Assembly (NCBI GenBank): GCA_002005505.1
Contig: KV908494.1
Span: 157,501 to 182,500, forward strand
Origin: Botryococcus braunii
Taxonomy: Eukaryota > Chlorophyta > Trebouxiophyceae
Direction: 5' to 3'
Length of the DNA: 25,000 bases
A program made the translations under genes and the position numbers. The notes below the pieces were generated by a model. That model was given only the letters and a program-made list of their open reading frames with translations, was not told the DNA's origin and did no database searches. Shown here piece after piece: positions 10,369-20,136 of the stretch (position 1 is the stretch's first letter; each line of letters starts with the position of its first letter).

Positions 10369-13300
10369 AAGAAGAGAAGAGAAAGAAAAAAAAAAAAGAA
10401 GAAAAAAAAAAAAAAAAAAAAAAGAGAGAGAGAGAGAGAGATCGCGGCCATGCACCGCACGCCTAGTAAGAGAAGCGCCACACACCCAAGAATGCAACAA
10501 AGAGCCGTAAGGGGTATTTTGTATTCAGGCTGGACCTTACCAGCAGAAATAGAGTCGAACACCCCTGTGATGCCCAAGCTGGTGGGAGAGTTCGGATTAT
10601 AAGCCCTCTGCGTGGCAATACCAATGCCCACTCCAATGGGGTCGCTGCACTGAATACGACTCCCATAATACTGTACCAGAGCATACTGTATTGTGCCTGT
10701 AACCGCATCAGACATGTAGGTCAATGGCCGTTTTAATGGGAGCTAAGTGGTGCAGAACACGAACTCTTCCATTTGCAACCCACAGACCAGGCCTTCCTGC
10801 TGTGCAGTTCTGACACAGTCCCATACTATCAAAAATGAAGGTAGCCGCCCCCCCCCCCCCCAAAAAACAAAAAGGAAAAGAAAAAGAAATGAAAAATAAA
10901 ATTGAGGGAGGGGGGCGGGCACTGCTTTATAAAACCCACATAAGACGGCCTGACTATTCTAGAGCAACCCGTTCTCTGAAAGGGAGCCATTTGCACTTGT
11001 GCCGAGTGGTGAGAGTGCCTAGGAATCGCTAATTGTATTGCGATAATTCTTGGTTGTTGAAACCACTAGTGACTTATTTGGAGTTTGAAATCTCTCATAA
11101 TTGCTGGCACATAAACCAGCACAGCAAAAGGTGGATTGTTCACCAATTTCAACTGATGTCTGGCATGTATTGGTATTCCCGACATCGAAGCAGCATAACT
11201 GTATTTACTAAATACATGCAAAGACAAACCGCCCCCACGCCAAAAACATTCACTGACAAGATATTAACCAAGTCCACAGCAGCTATTCCCACAACCATCT
11301 TCTTGTGCAAGCAACAAGAACTGCCAGTGCACTGCCTGCAAACGACTAAATCTCACCCCCTACAGTCCTCCAGTCGTCAAATCAGCCTCAAAAGCTGTTG
11401 GAGCCCATGGTAAAGTCACTAAAATCACCAATATTGCCGGCGCATCCCCTCCCCTCCCCCCCGGGAGGGGCACTTTGTAGGTGTGACTTGAATGGACTCA
11501 AGCTAGCAGGCCACAAGCAGGCGGGGCACATGGTAAAGTCATTAAATCAACAATATTGCCGGCGCATCCCCCCCCGCCCCCCCCCCCCCCACTGGGGGGG
11601 AGCATTTTGTAGGTCGCTGATTTGAATGGGCTCAACCTAGCAAGCAACAAGCAGGCGGGGCATGTAGGCTGCATTTGACCTTCCACGACATTCTAAAGGC
11701 CGCAGAATTGAAAGGATTAATTTCTTCAAGAATCTCGACATGGGTGGGCAGTTAACACATGTTACCTAGCATACTGGCAATTTGTACATATTCTAGAAAC
11801 CCTGCAGCTGTAATTGACAAGGACCCCACTCCAGCCCTCCACTGAGCCTTTGAAGCCATATAGGGCCAGCAGGGCATCGCTGAATCTCCTGAAGCCAGCA
11901 CTATCATGTGCTACCTACTCTACTTCCAAATGAACGGCCTCCACCTTCACTTCAGCACAGGTGGCTCTGTGATGAGCCCTGCTAGCCAACCTCAACAGCC
12001 CCCAACCCATAAGAGATTCACTTTTCTGCGGAATCATTAAGAGGTCGCGCGAACAGTAATCCCTGGAATTACAACCCCCTCCTTAAATGAGCTAAACCCT
12101 CTAACGTCCCATGAAAACATTTGAGCCTCTGAAGATCCTTCAAGTCCCCCAAACAGACCCCCCCTGGGATGGGGGAGAGGGTCTTAACTTCCCATCGGCA
12201 GTCTGACAAATGGCAGACCCTATTGCTCCCGCTTGGATTCAAAAGCTATCAGGCGGCAAATGACATAATAAAGAGTTTTGCAGAGCCTCCTAACCTTCCT
12301 CAGCTCAAATCACAAAAGGGCCTTGAAAGCCCCTTCTCCAGTTCCCAGTCTCTACACCGACAGGATTCTCAAATCACAAAAGGTCATACCTCCACAAGGC
12401 AGGCTCCAAGAGCGAAGCCCTCGAACATCTGGTGGAAAATGAGTGCGATGAAAAGCGGCAACATGGCGCATGGAGTCTGACTCACCCCCAGCGCAATGCC
12501 AATAATGATAGAATGCGCCGCAATGCCCAGCTCCAGCACCTATATCAACAACCAGGGCCCTTGTGAGGGTTCACACTGCTACATAGCACCAGCACTCACC
12601 TCAGCTGCTTTGACTTAACAACACGGCTGACTTGCTGACACGCCGCTAGGCAGCTCCGCCAGGATAAAATTCAGTTGTTGCCTCATTTGTACGTAGTACA
12701 GGGTACAAATCGAGTCTATTACAACCACGTGGTCAGGCTCCCAAAACAACAGGATTGTCGCGGAAAAACAGGGAGCCCTACCAACTAACCCTCAAAGGAG
12801 GCGCACTCGCATATGCACACACACACATTGGAGGAGCAACAATGAATACCCCATGGAAAGGATAAGATGGGGGGCGAAGCATACAATAGCGATTGACTCG
12901 TGTCGAACGGACGTGTCCAGGATGTCTGCATTGTGGTCATGCCCATGCTCGTCTTCAGGATGTGCATGGCCATGAATATACATCGAGCTCAAGTCCTGAG
13001 AGGCACTGGCCAACTCCTCCTGTTCAGCAAAAACACAGCAATCCCTCAATGTCAAAACCTAACATACATGGCCTATTCCAAGCCGCCGCACTGCCCGGTT
13101 GTCAACGAATTCACATTTCCAAGATCTGCCGCAGTTCCTCCCATGATGACCCTTCTTACATGTACTTGTTCCCTACCATCAAGACCTAACCTATCTCCCT
13201 GGCATTCAGCCTTCCCTGGGTGGCCGACTTCGACGACTTGGGCAGGCAAAATATCGGACAATGTTCCTGCTCGCGTGCCTGCGTGTTTGCGAGTGGCTCC

Positions 13301-16300
13301 ATGCGCGGGCGCCCGTCTGTGTGTGTTTGGGGGGGGGGGGGGGCAGGCATACGCGCCTGGGGGACAGGAGAAGAGGGCACATAGACAAGAGAAATGCATC
13401 TCAAATTTGGGACGTTGCCGGTCTGCAGACATTCACGCAATATTGACCCACTCAAATAGGTTCTTCAATCCTTCCAGACAACATACGCTTCTGGTTCCAC
13501 CAATCGGATCTTAGGTATATGTGACTGTTGGTAACCCCATAGCCCTTACTCGGGAATCTGCTGTCATGTGGTAGTATCTGCCCTTCAACTTGACGCAGGT
13601 TGTTCATGCGCTACATCCACGTCAGAGCCACCCACCCCAAAGTCTTTCGAGAATTGTGATTGCAACCTAAAAATCCCACATATATACTGCAACATGTACC
13701 CCATTCGCACCTGGCAAAACCCTCGGGAACCTGCCAACAGCAGTTCTCTTTCCATCCAAACATAGAGTGCCTCAGGCGCAATTGCATGTATGGTGCCAAT
13801 GCACTTACACACCACCTCGCATCAACTTAACTGCCCTTTCCCTGCACAAAGATCATAAGGCAGGGAGACAAGAGCCTTCTCCTGCCAAGATAAATGGGGA
13901 ATCCCCTTTTTTCTCCTGGGCGTCAGGTTCCTCCCTTCTGTGTATGTGCAATGCAACTAGCTCCCTCCTACAGGGGAACAGACACACTCCCCCCGGGGCG
14001 CCCCGGGGGGGGGGGGGGACCCATCCGCTATATCCTCTATTTCCCTCTCGCCAACCCTCCCCCCTGCTTCCATTCCTCTCTACCCAGTGCAAGTACAGGT
14101 CAACCAGCTTGTGCACACACTTGTTGGCGCGTCGGTGTCTGAGCCTCTTCATCTGTGGGGGCCTTCTGAAGGTTCAACGAAGCACGTGTCCGGATGTCCT
14201 TCCGGATCTTCTTCTCAACAACTTTGGACGCAACAAATTCCACAAGCTGAGTTGCAACTATGGCCATCCCCACGATGCAGCCTGCCCAGTTGTAGCCACC
14301 CCACCCTGCATCCATGCAGTCACACGGATTTGAAACCACCAGATCACACAATCCACTAGGTCACCTGCCCAAAAAGAGTTAGGTGTGAATGGCTGCCTGT
14401 GAGATACTGTCATGTTGGAGCCGAAGGGCTGACCATGCCATTAATGATGGGCAGAGGATGTGCTGCTAAGCACTACACCCTAGTGGAAATTTTAATGGTC
14501 TGCATGCCAATGTGTGAGTGCTGATGCAACTCCAATGCGATGTCAAATGCGAAAACTCCACGAGCACTTCTGGCTTGAAAGAAAGCACATTCCATCATTG
14601 ATACGAAAAAGATTGATTGGATTGCACCCTACAATGCAGACTGGCGAGTCCATCTGACTCACAGTACACCGAACCACTTGCACTTGCTCTATCCAACACA
14701 AAAACATGAATTTGAGTATTCAAATGAGAGTGAACAAGCAGCCGAGTCCCTCAAAAGACAGACAATAGTCATCCCACATAAAAGAAGCCATGCACATCCC
14801 ACCAGGGCTATGCAATCACAGGACAAAGCAACTATGAACCCCAATCAATCAGACTGGATAGGAGAATGAGATGGCAGGCATCAAAACTTTAGAGTGTGGT
14901 ACAAACTATAAGAAAGCCTGCCTCCAACACCAGCGCACCATGGTAAAACTTCATTAGGTGCCTAAAGGCGAGCAGAGTCACACCCAAGCCTTGAAAGCCA
15001 CAATGCAAGGACTCAAAATCTTGCCACGATGTTGTAAGCAGGTCCTCTGCAGATTTCAAAGTAACAAGCCATTTCGCAAACATGACATGCGGAAAAAGAG
15101 AATTCGACAAATTGGAGCAGCACGGAGTACAACTTGAGAACCATCAACGACTTTCCTGGCCAGGGAGACTGACATGCGGCTCCAACTGAAATGCCAGCAA
15201 TCTTGTTGGGACTCGAAAAGACTCTTGCACTCAGCATTGTTGTGCGCGGGAACTCACCCAGACACGGATTCTCGAAAGCAACCACGGCGCTCATGAACAT
15301 GTGAACCGTGCCTATGGAACCCCAAGAAACTGTAAGTAACATTTGATCCTGCTAATCGTCCCAAAGTTCTCCAGTCCAGCCCTCAAGAAAATCCCATGCC
15401 TTGAGTATCTGGGCTCCACACAAGGTGAAGATAATGGGGTAGTAAGTGGCAGGGTTGTGCACCAATCCTGCCATGGCATGTTGCCACAAGAGGATTGAAA
15501 TCTACAAGAAAAAGCAGCAGAAAATAACCTAATCTGCCCAACCAGAGATTATGATACACTTGGAGGCAGCCTACTCAACATCTGCCTTATAGTTCTGCCA
15601 TATAGTTATAACACTTACACCAAGCCAGATGGACCACGTAAAACAGGAGGAAGACAGAAATGGTGCGTGGTGCAATTGGGCAGCATATGTGACAGCCATT
15701 GCAGAAGCTCCACCCAAACACTGCGGCGTTGGGCGGGGTTTGGGCAGGTTGGGCTGAGGTGGGGTGGGTTGGGCAGAGGAATGGCAATTTGCAACAGCAA
15801 GTGGTTATAATACCAACAATCAACGGCTGGACATCGTAAATAAACAACAGAACCTTCCCTAACCCCATCTATGGCCCTCCAGTAACATTGACAAAGAAAG
15901 TCGCTACAGTCACTGGCCAACCCCTTCTCACTCAAAACCCACTTCTGCAAGTCACCCCAAATGGAAGGCAGTTTGCATTATTCCATTACCTGTCGCTAAA
16001 ATGATACCAGCTCCAAAAGCCTTAATGATCAGGAAGGCTCCATGCTCTCTGCTTATGCCTCTCCACTGCAAAAAGGCAGGGCAGGAAAATCCAAATGAAC
16101 CAGCTAAAAGGATGATGAGTATTGCAAGTATTCGTAAAAGTTTGATAGATATTGGTTTATTGCAATGCTCTATGGCTTCATTGCCACACTCTAAGTACCC
16201 AGCAGCGCCATCAGCTGGTCCTGGACCAGCCTCCACTTCATTCAGTAAAATTCGCCCCGCCAGACGCCCTGCAACGCCAGCGATATCATGCCCGGTTATA

Positions 16301-16747
16301 AAATAGAATATATTCTAGCTGCAAGTGCGTCAGGTGATTGTCAGATCTACGGCCAACACCAGCCACTTCCGCATTGCCGCAAGTGGGAACGTCGGGACAT
16401 TAAAATGTATCTGGATGCACTAAAGATGACCCCCAAAGAATTAGTGAAACTTACAGTGCCAACACATTAGTGTTTGTACGACAGACACCACTACAACCTA
16501 GTCAACATCCTGGCCTGCGCGGAGAACATAAACCACCACGGCAACATCAGCGGCGTAACAACCATGTTACAAAACATAAATTCTGACATGCGCAACACCA
16601 ACAAAAGTGCGCAATCGACAACTAGCTACGGTGCAAAAACCATGTACAACATTAGACCCCATAGATCTCTTTAAAGCTTCCACAACTCTAAAGAAAAGAA
16701 GGCCGAGAAAGCTGTGACTTACACATTAGCTCCGGTACACCTTTCAT
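9428..16747 (-). CDS. ZIP-family zinc/iron transporter, eight exons
   Basis: Exons, in coding order: 16723-16747, 15990-16268, 15258-15311, 14121-14305, 12885-13019, 12390-12539, 10541-10696 and 9428-9576. All introns are GT-AG and all phases agree if one base is restored in exon 7, giving 377 residues, a normal plant ZIP length. TM1 is [19 protein letters not shown] and TM2 [17 protein letters not shown] (H105). A His-rich cytosolic loop (H197 to H210) precedes TM4. TM4 holds H235-S and TM5 H262-x3-E266-G, the conserved ZIP metal site. The C-terminus is [11 protein letters not shown], then a last TM ending AVWA-stop. ZIP proteins move Zn, Fe or related divalent metals into the cytosol across the plasma or organelle membrane; the substrate cannot be read from sequence. 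The usual L-P-D after the TM2 His is replaced by F-M-S. Exon 1 is the least certain. Confidence 0.9.
9728..10441. repeat. 714-nt uninterrupted homopurine tract in ZIP intron 7
   Basis: Every base from 9728 to 10441 on the plus strand is G or A: (AG)n, then GGGA/GGGGA repeats with G-runs up to several tens long, then mixed GA and A-rich ends. It occupies most of the 964-nt intron 9577-10540, beginning about 100 nt after the donor and ending about 150 nt before the acceptor on the gene's strand. The transcript carries the C/U strand. Long Ser/Pro/Leu or Arg/Glu/Gly frames across it are artefacts. Confidence 0.95.
10541..10696 (-). CDS. Exon 7 of the ZIP gene, with a one-base gap in a G4/C4 run
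   Basis: Acceptor GGTTACAG and donor GTAAGG. The first half reads [20 protein letters not shown], matching TM6 up to its T-P. The second half reads [18 protein letters not shown] through VFDSISAG, but in the next frame. The switch falls at the run 10638-10641 (GGGG on plus). One extra base there makes the exon 157 nt, restores the phase to exon 8 and gives the family spacing. As written, the message would reach a stop three codons into exon 8. This may be a homopolymer error or a real mutation. Confidence 0.85.
10848..10862. repeat. C homopolymer next to an A-rich stretch
   Basis: A C-run of about 14 followed by an AAAAAAC/AAAAGG-type A-rich stretch inside ZIP intron 6. No function is inferred. 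Confidence 0.8.
11406..11660. repeat. Two-copy tandem duplication with a C/G hairpin in each copy
   Basis: Copy 1 (11406-11528) and copy 2 (11529-11660) share CATGGTAAAGTCA at the start, AATATTGCCGGCGCATCCCC, a C-run meeting a G-run, CATTTTGTAGGT or its variant, and GCAGGCGGGGCA at the end. A few bases of a third copy follow. The pair lies in ZIP intron 6. The centres differ but each can fold: CCCCTCCC/GGGAGGGG with a 4-nt loop (11451-11470) and C7-ACT-G7 (11584-11600). Confidence 0.88.
12390..12539 (-). CDS. Exon 6 of the ZIP gene: TM4-TM5 metal site
   Basis: Exactly 50 codons in phase 0 between acceptor GATATAG and donor GTATGA. It contains [17 protein letters not shown] and [19 protein letters not shown]235 and H262/E266 are the transport-site ligands known for the family. 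This is the strongest family match in the window. Confidence 0.95.
12885..13019 (-). CDS. Exon 5 of the ZIP gene: His-rich metal-sensing loop
   Basis: Acceptor GAACAG and donor GTATGC. It encodes 45 residues including [18 protein letters not shown] (H197, 199, 201, 206, 208, 210) and ends in VRHESIAI, joining in phase 0 to VLELG of exon 6 as in other ZIPs. In the family this TM3-TM4 loop is cytosolic and binds metal for regulation. Confidence 0.88.
13328..13343. repeat. G homopolymer in ZIP intron 4
   Basis: A run of about 14 G on the plus strand, preceded by a short GTGTGTG stretch. Confidence 0.85.
13989..14010. repeat. 22-nt perfect G/C palindrome in ZIP intron 4
   Basis: C6 G4 C, then G C4 G6: the two 11-nt halves are exact reverse complements, and the G-run continues beyond the right arm. 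It could extrude as a cruciform or hairpin. Confidence 0.9.
14121..14305 (-). CDS. Exon 4 of the ZIP gene: TM3 and first part of the loop
   Basis: Starts after acceptor GATGCAG and encodes [20 protein letters not shown], then [13 protein letters not shown] and a charged, Thr/Gln-rich stretch. The chosen donor is CAA CAA then GTGTGT (phase 0), which fits exon 5 directly. A donor 18 nt further on (GTTGAC, phase 1) would break the join. Confidence 0.82.
15258..15311 (-). CDS. Exon 3 of the ZIP gene: rest of TM2
   Basis: A 54-nt exon between acceptor CCATAG and donor GTGAGT. It completes ATG-TVHMF and reads on to FENPCL, matching the usual plant A-T-G-F-x-H-x-L-P-D-A-F-x-x-L-x-x-P-C-L pattern. 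The conserved His and Pro-Cys-Leu are kept; Leu-Pro-Asp is not. Confidence 0.85.
15731..15773 (+). other. G-quadruplex-type motif in ZIP intron 2
   Basis: Seven G-runs of three or four (GGG, GGGG, GGG, GGG, GGGG, GGG, GGG) with loops mostly of one to nine bases lie in 43 nt on the plus strand, which is the template strand of the ZIP gene. This meets the usual sequence rule for an intramolecular quadruplex; formation in the cell is inferred only. Confidence 0.75.
15990..16268 (-). CDS. Exon 2 of the ZIP gene: N-terminal Cys pair, TM1, start of TM2
   Basis: Acceptor GTTGCAG and donor GTAATG; codes for residues 9-101. C36 and C44 in the short extracellular-type segment before TM1 match the cysteines found there in plant ZIPs. 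The exon ends inside the very conserved [16 protein letters not shown]. Confidence 0.88.
16723..16747 (-). CDS. Tentative exon 1 of the ZIP gene (MKGVPELM)
   Basis: Exon 2 has no in-frame ATG after an upstream TAG, so the start must lie in another exon. The ATG at 16747 has A at -3. Eight codons later comes a strong donor (GTAAGT) whose phase 1 fits the exon-2 acceptor at 16268. The frame upstream of this ATG stays open to a TAG and encodes a hydrophobic STSGFLLSTAFSLG stretch without a Met, so a further upstream exon supplying a signal peptide is an alternative. Confidence 0.45.
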
Positions 16748-17292
16748 TCTCACCCCAGGTTCGGAACTGAAGACTGACAGGCCGCCGTCAAGACGTGATA
16801 AGCGCCCAAGCGAGAACGCGGTCGACAGCAGGAATCCGGAAGTGCTGCTGATCTGGAACCTCTATTATGGGATGTCGATTTCAATTTTCCGTCACAGCCA
16901 TGTGGCCTTGAAACCTGCGCCAACTATTTTCTGCAGCTTCTGATGGCCAGAGTCAAACCCCACCACAAGGCTTTTGCAGCTTTTCTGGCCTGGAAATCCA
17001 AACTCGGCAGTAGCAACCTATAGGTTGCAGCCAGCTTTGGCTGGTAAGCCTCCAAGGGCACAATCAGTCCTGCAATGGAAAGGTTGCGCCGTCTAGCAAC
17101 CATGTAGCTGCCACCTTTTCCAGACTAGCATGGAACTCCTCCCGCAGTTCACTGCTGCATGCACGCCCATACCAACGCGCACCCTCGCACATGGGTGTGC
17201 GCACGACAGTGCTCACACCCATGCGCAAGCACACATGCACGAACGAGAGAGAGAAAGTGAAAGGACGGCGGGGAGAGGGGGATGGAGAGAGA

Positions 17293-17523
<231 letters not shown>

Positions 17524-17798
17524 GGGCGCCCGGGGAACACGGGCATAATCACATACACAAGGTACTCATTAGGAATCAGGCTATGCATGTTCTGCAATCC
17601 TTACGGAATCTTCAAGAGTGAGGCCTCCTGGCCTGAAAGTACTGCATTTTGGAAATGGCTTGCAGCTCTCCATGGCCGGAAAGCCAGCAAAGTCGAACTT
17701 GCATATGCAAGCAGCAAACTGGCCTTATTGCTACCCCAGTTGGTCGGCAAATCGTCCAAATTAATCATGGTTGCCCTGTGCGGCCATTTTGGCGTTAC

Positions 17799-17826
17799 AT
17801 AAGTTATTCTATATAGTATAACTTAT
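17799..17826. repeat. 28-nt near-perfect AT-rich palindrome
   Basis: ATAAGTTAT and ATAACTTAT flank a CTATATAG core. The whole is self-complementary except at one symmetrical base pair (T opposite T either side of the core). It stands alone in non-repetitive DNA about 1 kb upstream of the ZIP gene. It could be a dimeric protein-binding site, a terminator-like hairpin or a mobile-element end. Confidence 0.85.
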
Positions 17827-18882
17827 ACGGCCAGAATCGTCAACCCTGAAATTCCATATTCTCGAAAAAAAGTCCCTTGTTGCACGCGGACACAGTTTCC
17901 TGCCAATACACTAGAAAACATTTCTCTCTTTACAAGAGGCATTCAAGCACTTTGAATCCACTATGAAGTTCACAGAGCACTAACTTCCCAGACTCTGAAC
18001 TTAGGCTTTGAGTCTGAGAGCAATTAATTGCATATCAAAGAATTCTTAAGAACCGGTTTGACCCTGTTCCGCACGCTGGTAAGGACACCACCACCAACTC
18101 TCTGCCGTGTGTATCACCGGACTTATCACCACTCATGCGGGCTCACTAGCCACTTCGACCGTTCCTCAGTAAACATTGTAACCCAAATATTAAAAGGCAG
18201 AGTCATATGCGCAAGCGTCCGCATACGCTGCACATGCATGTTTTTGGGAGGAGGGTGTGCACGACATGTGCCGCCGCTGCTTGTGGTGGCACAGCGAATG
18301 ATCACGACCATTACGGTATACAGCTATATAGGGGATTGACCTATAGGGAATTGACCTTCTTCTCTAGTTGTGCTCATAATGTACATGTAACGACTCGAGC
18401 AATCTGGTCCTTTCTCCCGTGTTTTTACAGTTACGCTACCCGATCCGCTAGATTTGAGCCGCCTATATAGGTCCGCTCAGGGACACTATAGTGGTATTAA
18501 GGACGAGGCCACTCCTTACAAGTGGATGGATGGTGAATTCAATACGTATCAGGTGGGCCACCCAGGGGGTTATGACCCCACCTGGACTTTTGTGTGATAT
18601 AGCTAGGAGTAGCAAGATCTTTCAACCTCCACTACAGGCATGGTGCCCTGTGGTCTGGTATTGCAAGATTGTCCAAGCTTGTAAGGTAAGCAAATTGCTC
18701 AAGGGTCCCAAACACTTTAATATTGACAGTATTCGTGTTGACACTAGTGGCAACGTTGCCACTATAGTGTCAACGTACAAAGCTTGCAGTATCAAAGCTC
18801 CGGTGCTCTTGACCTTGCAAGCTGTAACGTACTTGTGGATATATCGATACGTCTACAGTAGCTACCTGATTGTGGCGGGCAT

Positions 18883-18921
18883 CACGTGAGGGTCGACCCT
18901 TGTAGGCGTCACGTGCACGTG
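18883..18921. promoter_or_regulatory. Cluster of three CACGTG (G-box/E-box) motifs
   Basis: CACGTG occurs at 18883-18888, 18910-18915 and 18916-18921; the last two abut to form a 12-nt perfect palindrome. Two of them begin a short direct repeat CACGTGAGGG(T/C)CGACC. In plants CACGTG is bound by bZIP and bHLH factors. Which gene, if any, it serves is unknown. Confidence 0.45.
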
Positions 18922-19508
18922 AGGGCCGACCATGTCGTTGTCACGACCCTTGTACAATGTGACGATGTGGGGTGTACACTAACGCTATCACACCCCGGTG
19001 TCGAGTTGCTCTCACACATGCCTTTCTGGGTCGAACCCTTTCGCAAGTTGAACCCTACATAGGATGGATATATCAGGGATGAACCCTTGCATGCACCAGC
19101 TCTGACTCTGTGGTATCTTTGCACCCTGTCCACAGACATTTGTGAAGGACCAGTCATCGCTCAGACACTACGACTTTGTGCATATGCATAAGACATGTAC
19201 TAGTAGTCTATGAGAGCAACATTCTCCTTCCGTCCCATCTTGCATGATGGGTCTGGAGCAGAATGTTGTTCAGGTTCCTGGGAGCCTAATTAATCGGATA
19301 AATCAATATTGCAAGTGGTTTAACAGAAGGTCCTGAGTCAACTACGTAGTGCACGCCGTGCACAGCTGTCAGTCATGCAAGGTAGCTGTTCGTTTAGCTT
19401 GTGGTGTAACAATAAAGCACACTCAAACACTGTAATAAGTTGTTAGAGTGGGAGAAAGAAAGACCGGACCAATAAGTTCTTTGCTTCCAGACTCCAGTGG
19501 ATTTGATG

Positions 19509-19562
19509 CCTGACAGTCTGCTTTGATCCGGTTTGACAACCGGATTGACTGTGCATGTCAGG
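19509..19562. repeat. 54-nt imperfect inverted repeat
   Basis: Outer arms CCTGACA / TGTCAGG and inner arms ATCCGGTT / AACCGGAT surround a TGAC loop, with unpaired bases between the two stems. It can fold as a bulged hairpin on either strand. No flanking target duplication was identified. Confidence 0.7.
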
Positions 19563-20080
19563 TTACTATGCATGCACGGGTGTCCACAAAGTCACTGCTG
19601 TACTTCATGTTGCTGAGAGTGCGACATGATGTAGGGATGGAACTGTAGTGAAATGTCATTTCAAGTTTTGTCAACGATGTCATATGAAAATACGTCCCAT
19701 CCGCAAGAGATCAGCCCTTTACAGCAGGAGCGTCACTGTCGGCAAAGGTTTAGAATGGAAAAGTGAAATGTAACAGTCTAGGTTTGGAACTAGTGGCGGA
19801 GGGACACGTCTGATGACAGTACAAGGACAGCGTTCCTAGTCAGCAGCCAAGACAAAAAGTTGGGAAACACAAGTTGGAACAGGAGCAAAGAAAAAAGGAG
19901 CAAAACAAACCAAATACACCTGCCCCGGCCAGCGCCCTGCGGGGTTGAGCTGAGTCTAAACAATGTAAGAAGGCATAGACTCGCACGGGTGCGAGGTACC
20001 TGAGCTGGCGCGTGGTGTTTATGCATCATAATTATTCCACGGTTATTCTGCCACGGTTCAGCAGATACGCCGCCACCTCA

Positions 20081-20136
20081 AAGGGTTCAGTGTCGACGGC
20101 ATTAGGATTAGGAAGGGTTCAGTCTCGACGGCATTA
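20081..20136. repeat. Short direct repeat, two copies
   Basis: AAGGGTTCAGTGTCGACGGC and a one-base variant (CTCG for GTCG), each followed by ATTA, occur at 20081 and 20113 with a 32-nt period. Confidence 0.75.

Noticed and set aside
9534..10724. Very long Ser/Pro/Leu and Arg/Glu/Gly open frames
   Set aside because: They are translations of the homopurine/homopyrimidine repeat. Only the exon 7 and exon 8 ends of the region are coding.
11852..11899. A minus-strand stretch reading [16 protein letters not shown], similar to the start of ZIP TM6
   Set aside because: It has the right length, but its only nearby acceptor gives the wrong phase, the region before it is not pyrimidine-rich, and no GT donor follows. 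Exon 7 (10541-10696) supplies TM6 with correct splice sites.
15952..16236. GTG at 16234-16236 as a start codon for the ZIP protein
   Set aside because: A GTG start is not expected in a nuclear gene. The frame stays open upstream to an acceptor at 16269-16270 that fits an upstream exon with an ATG.
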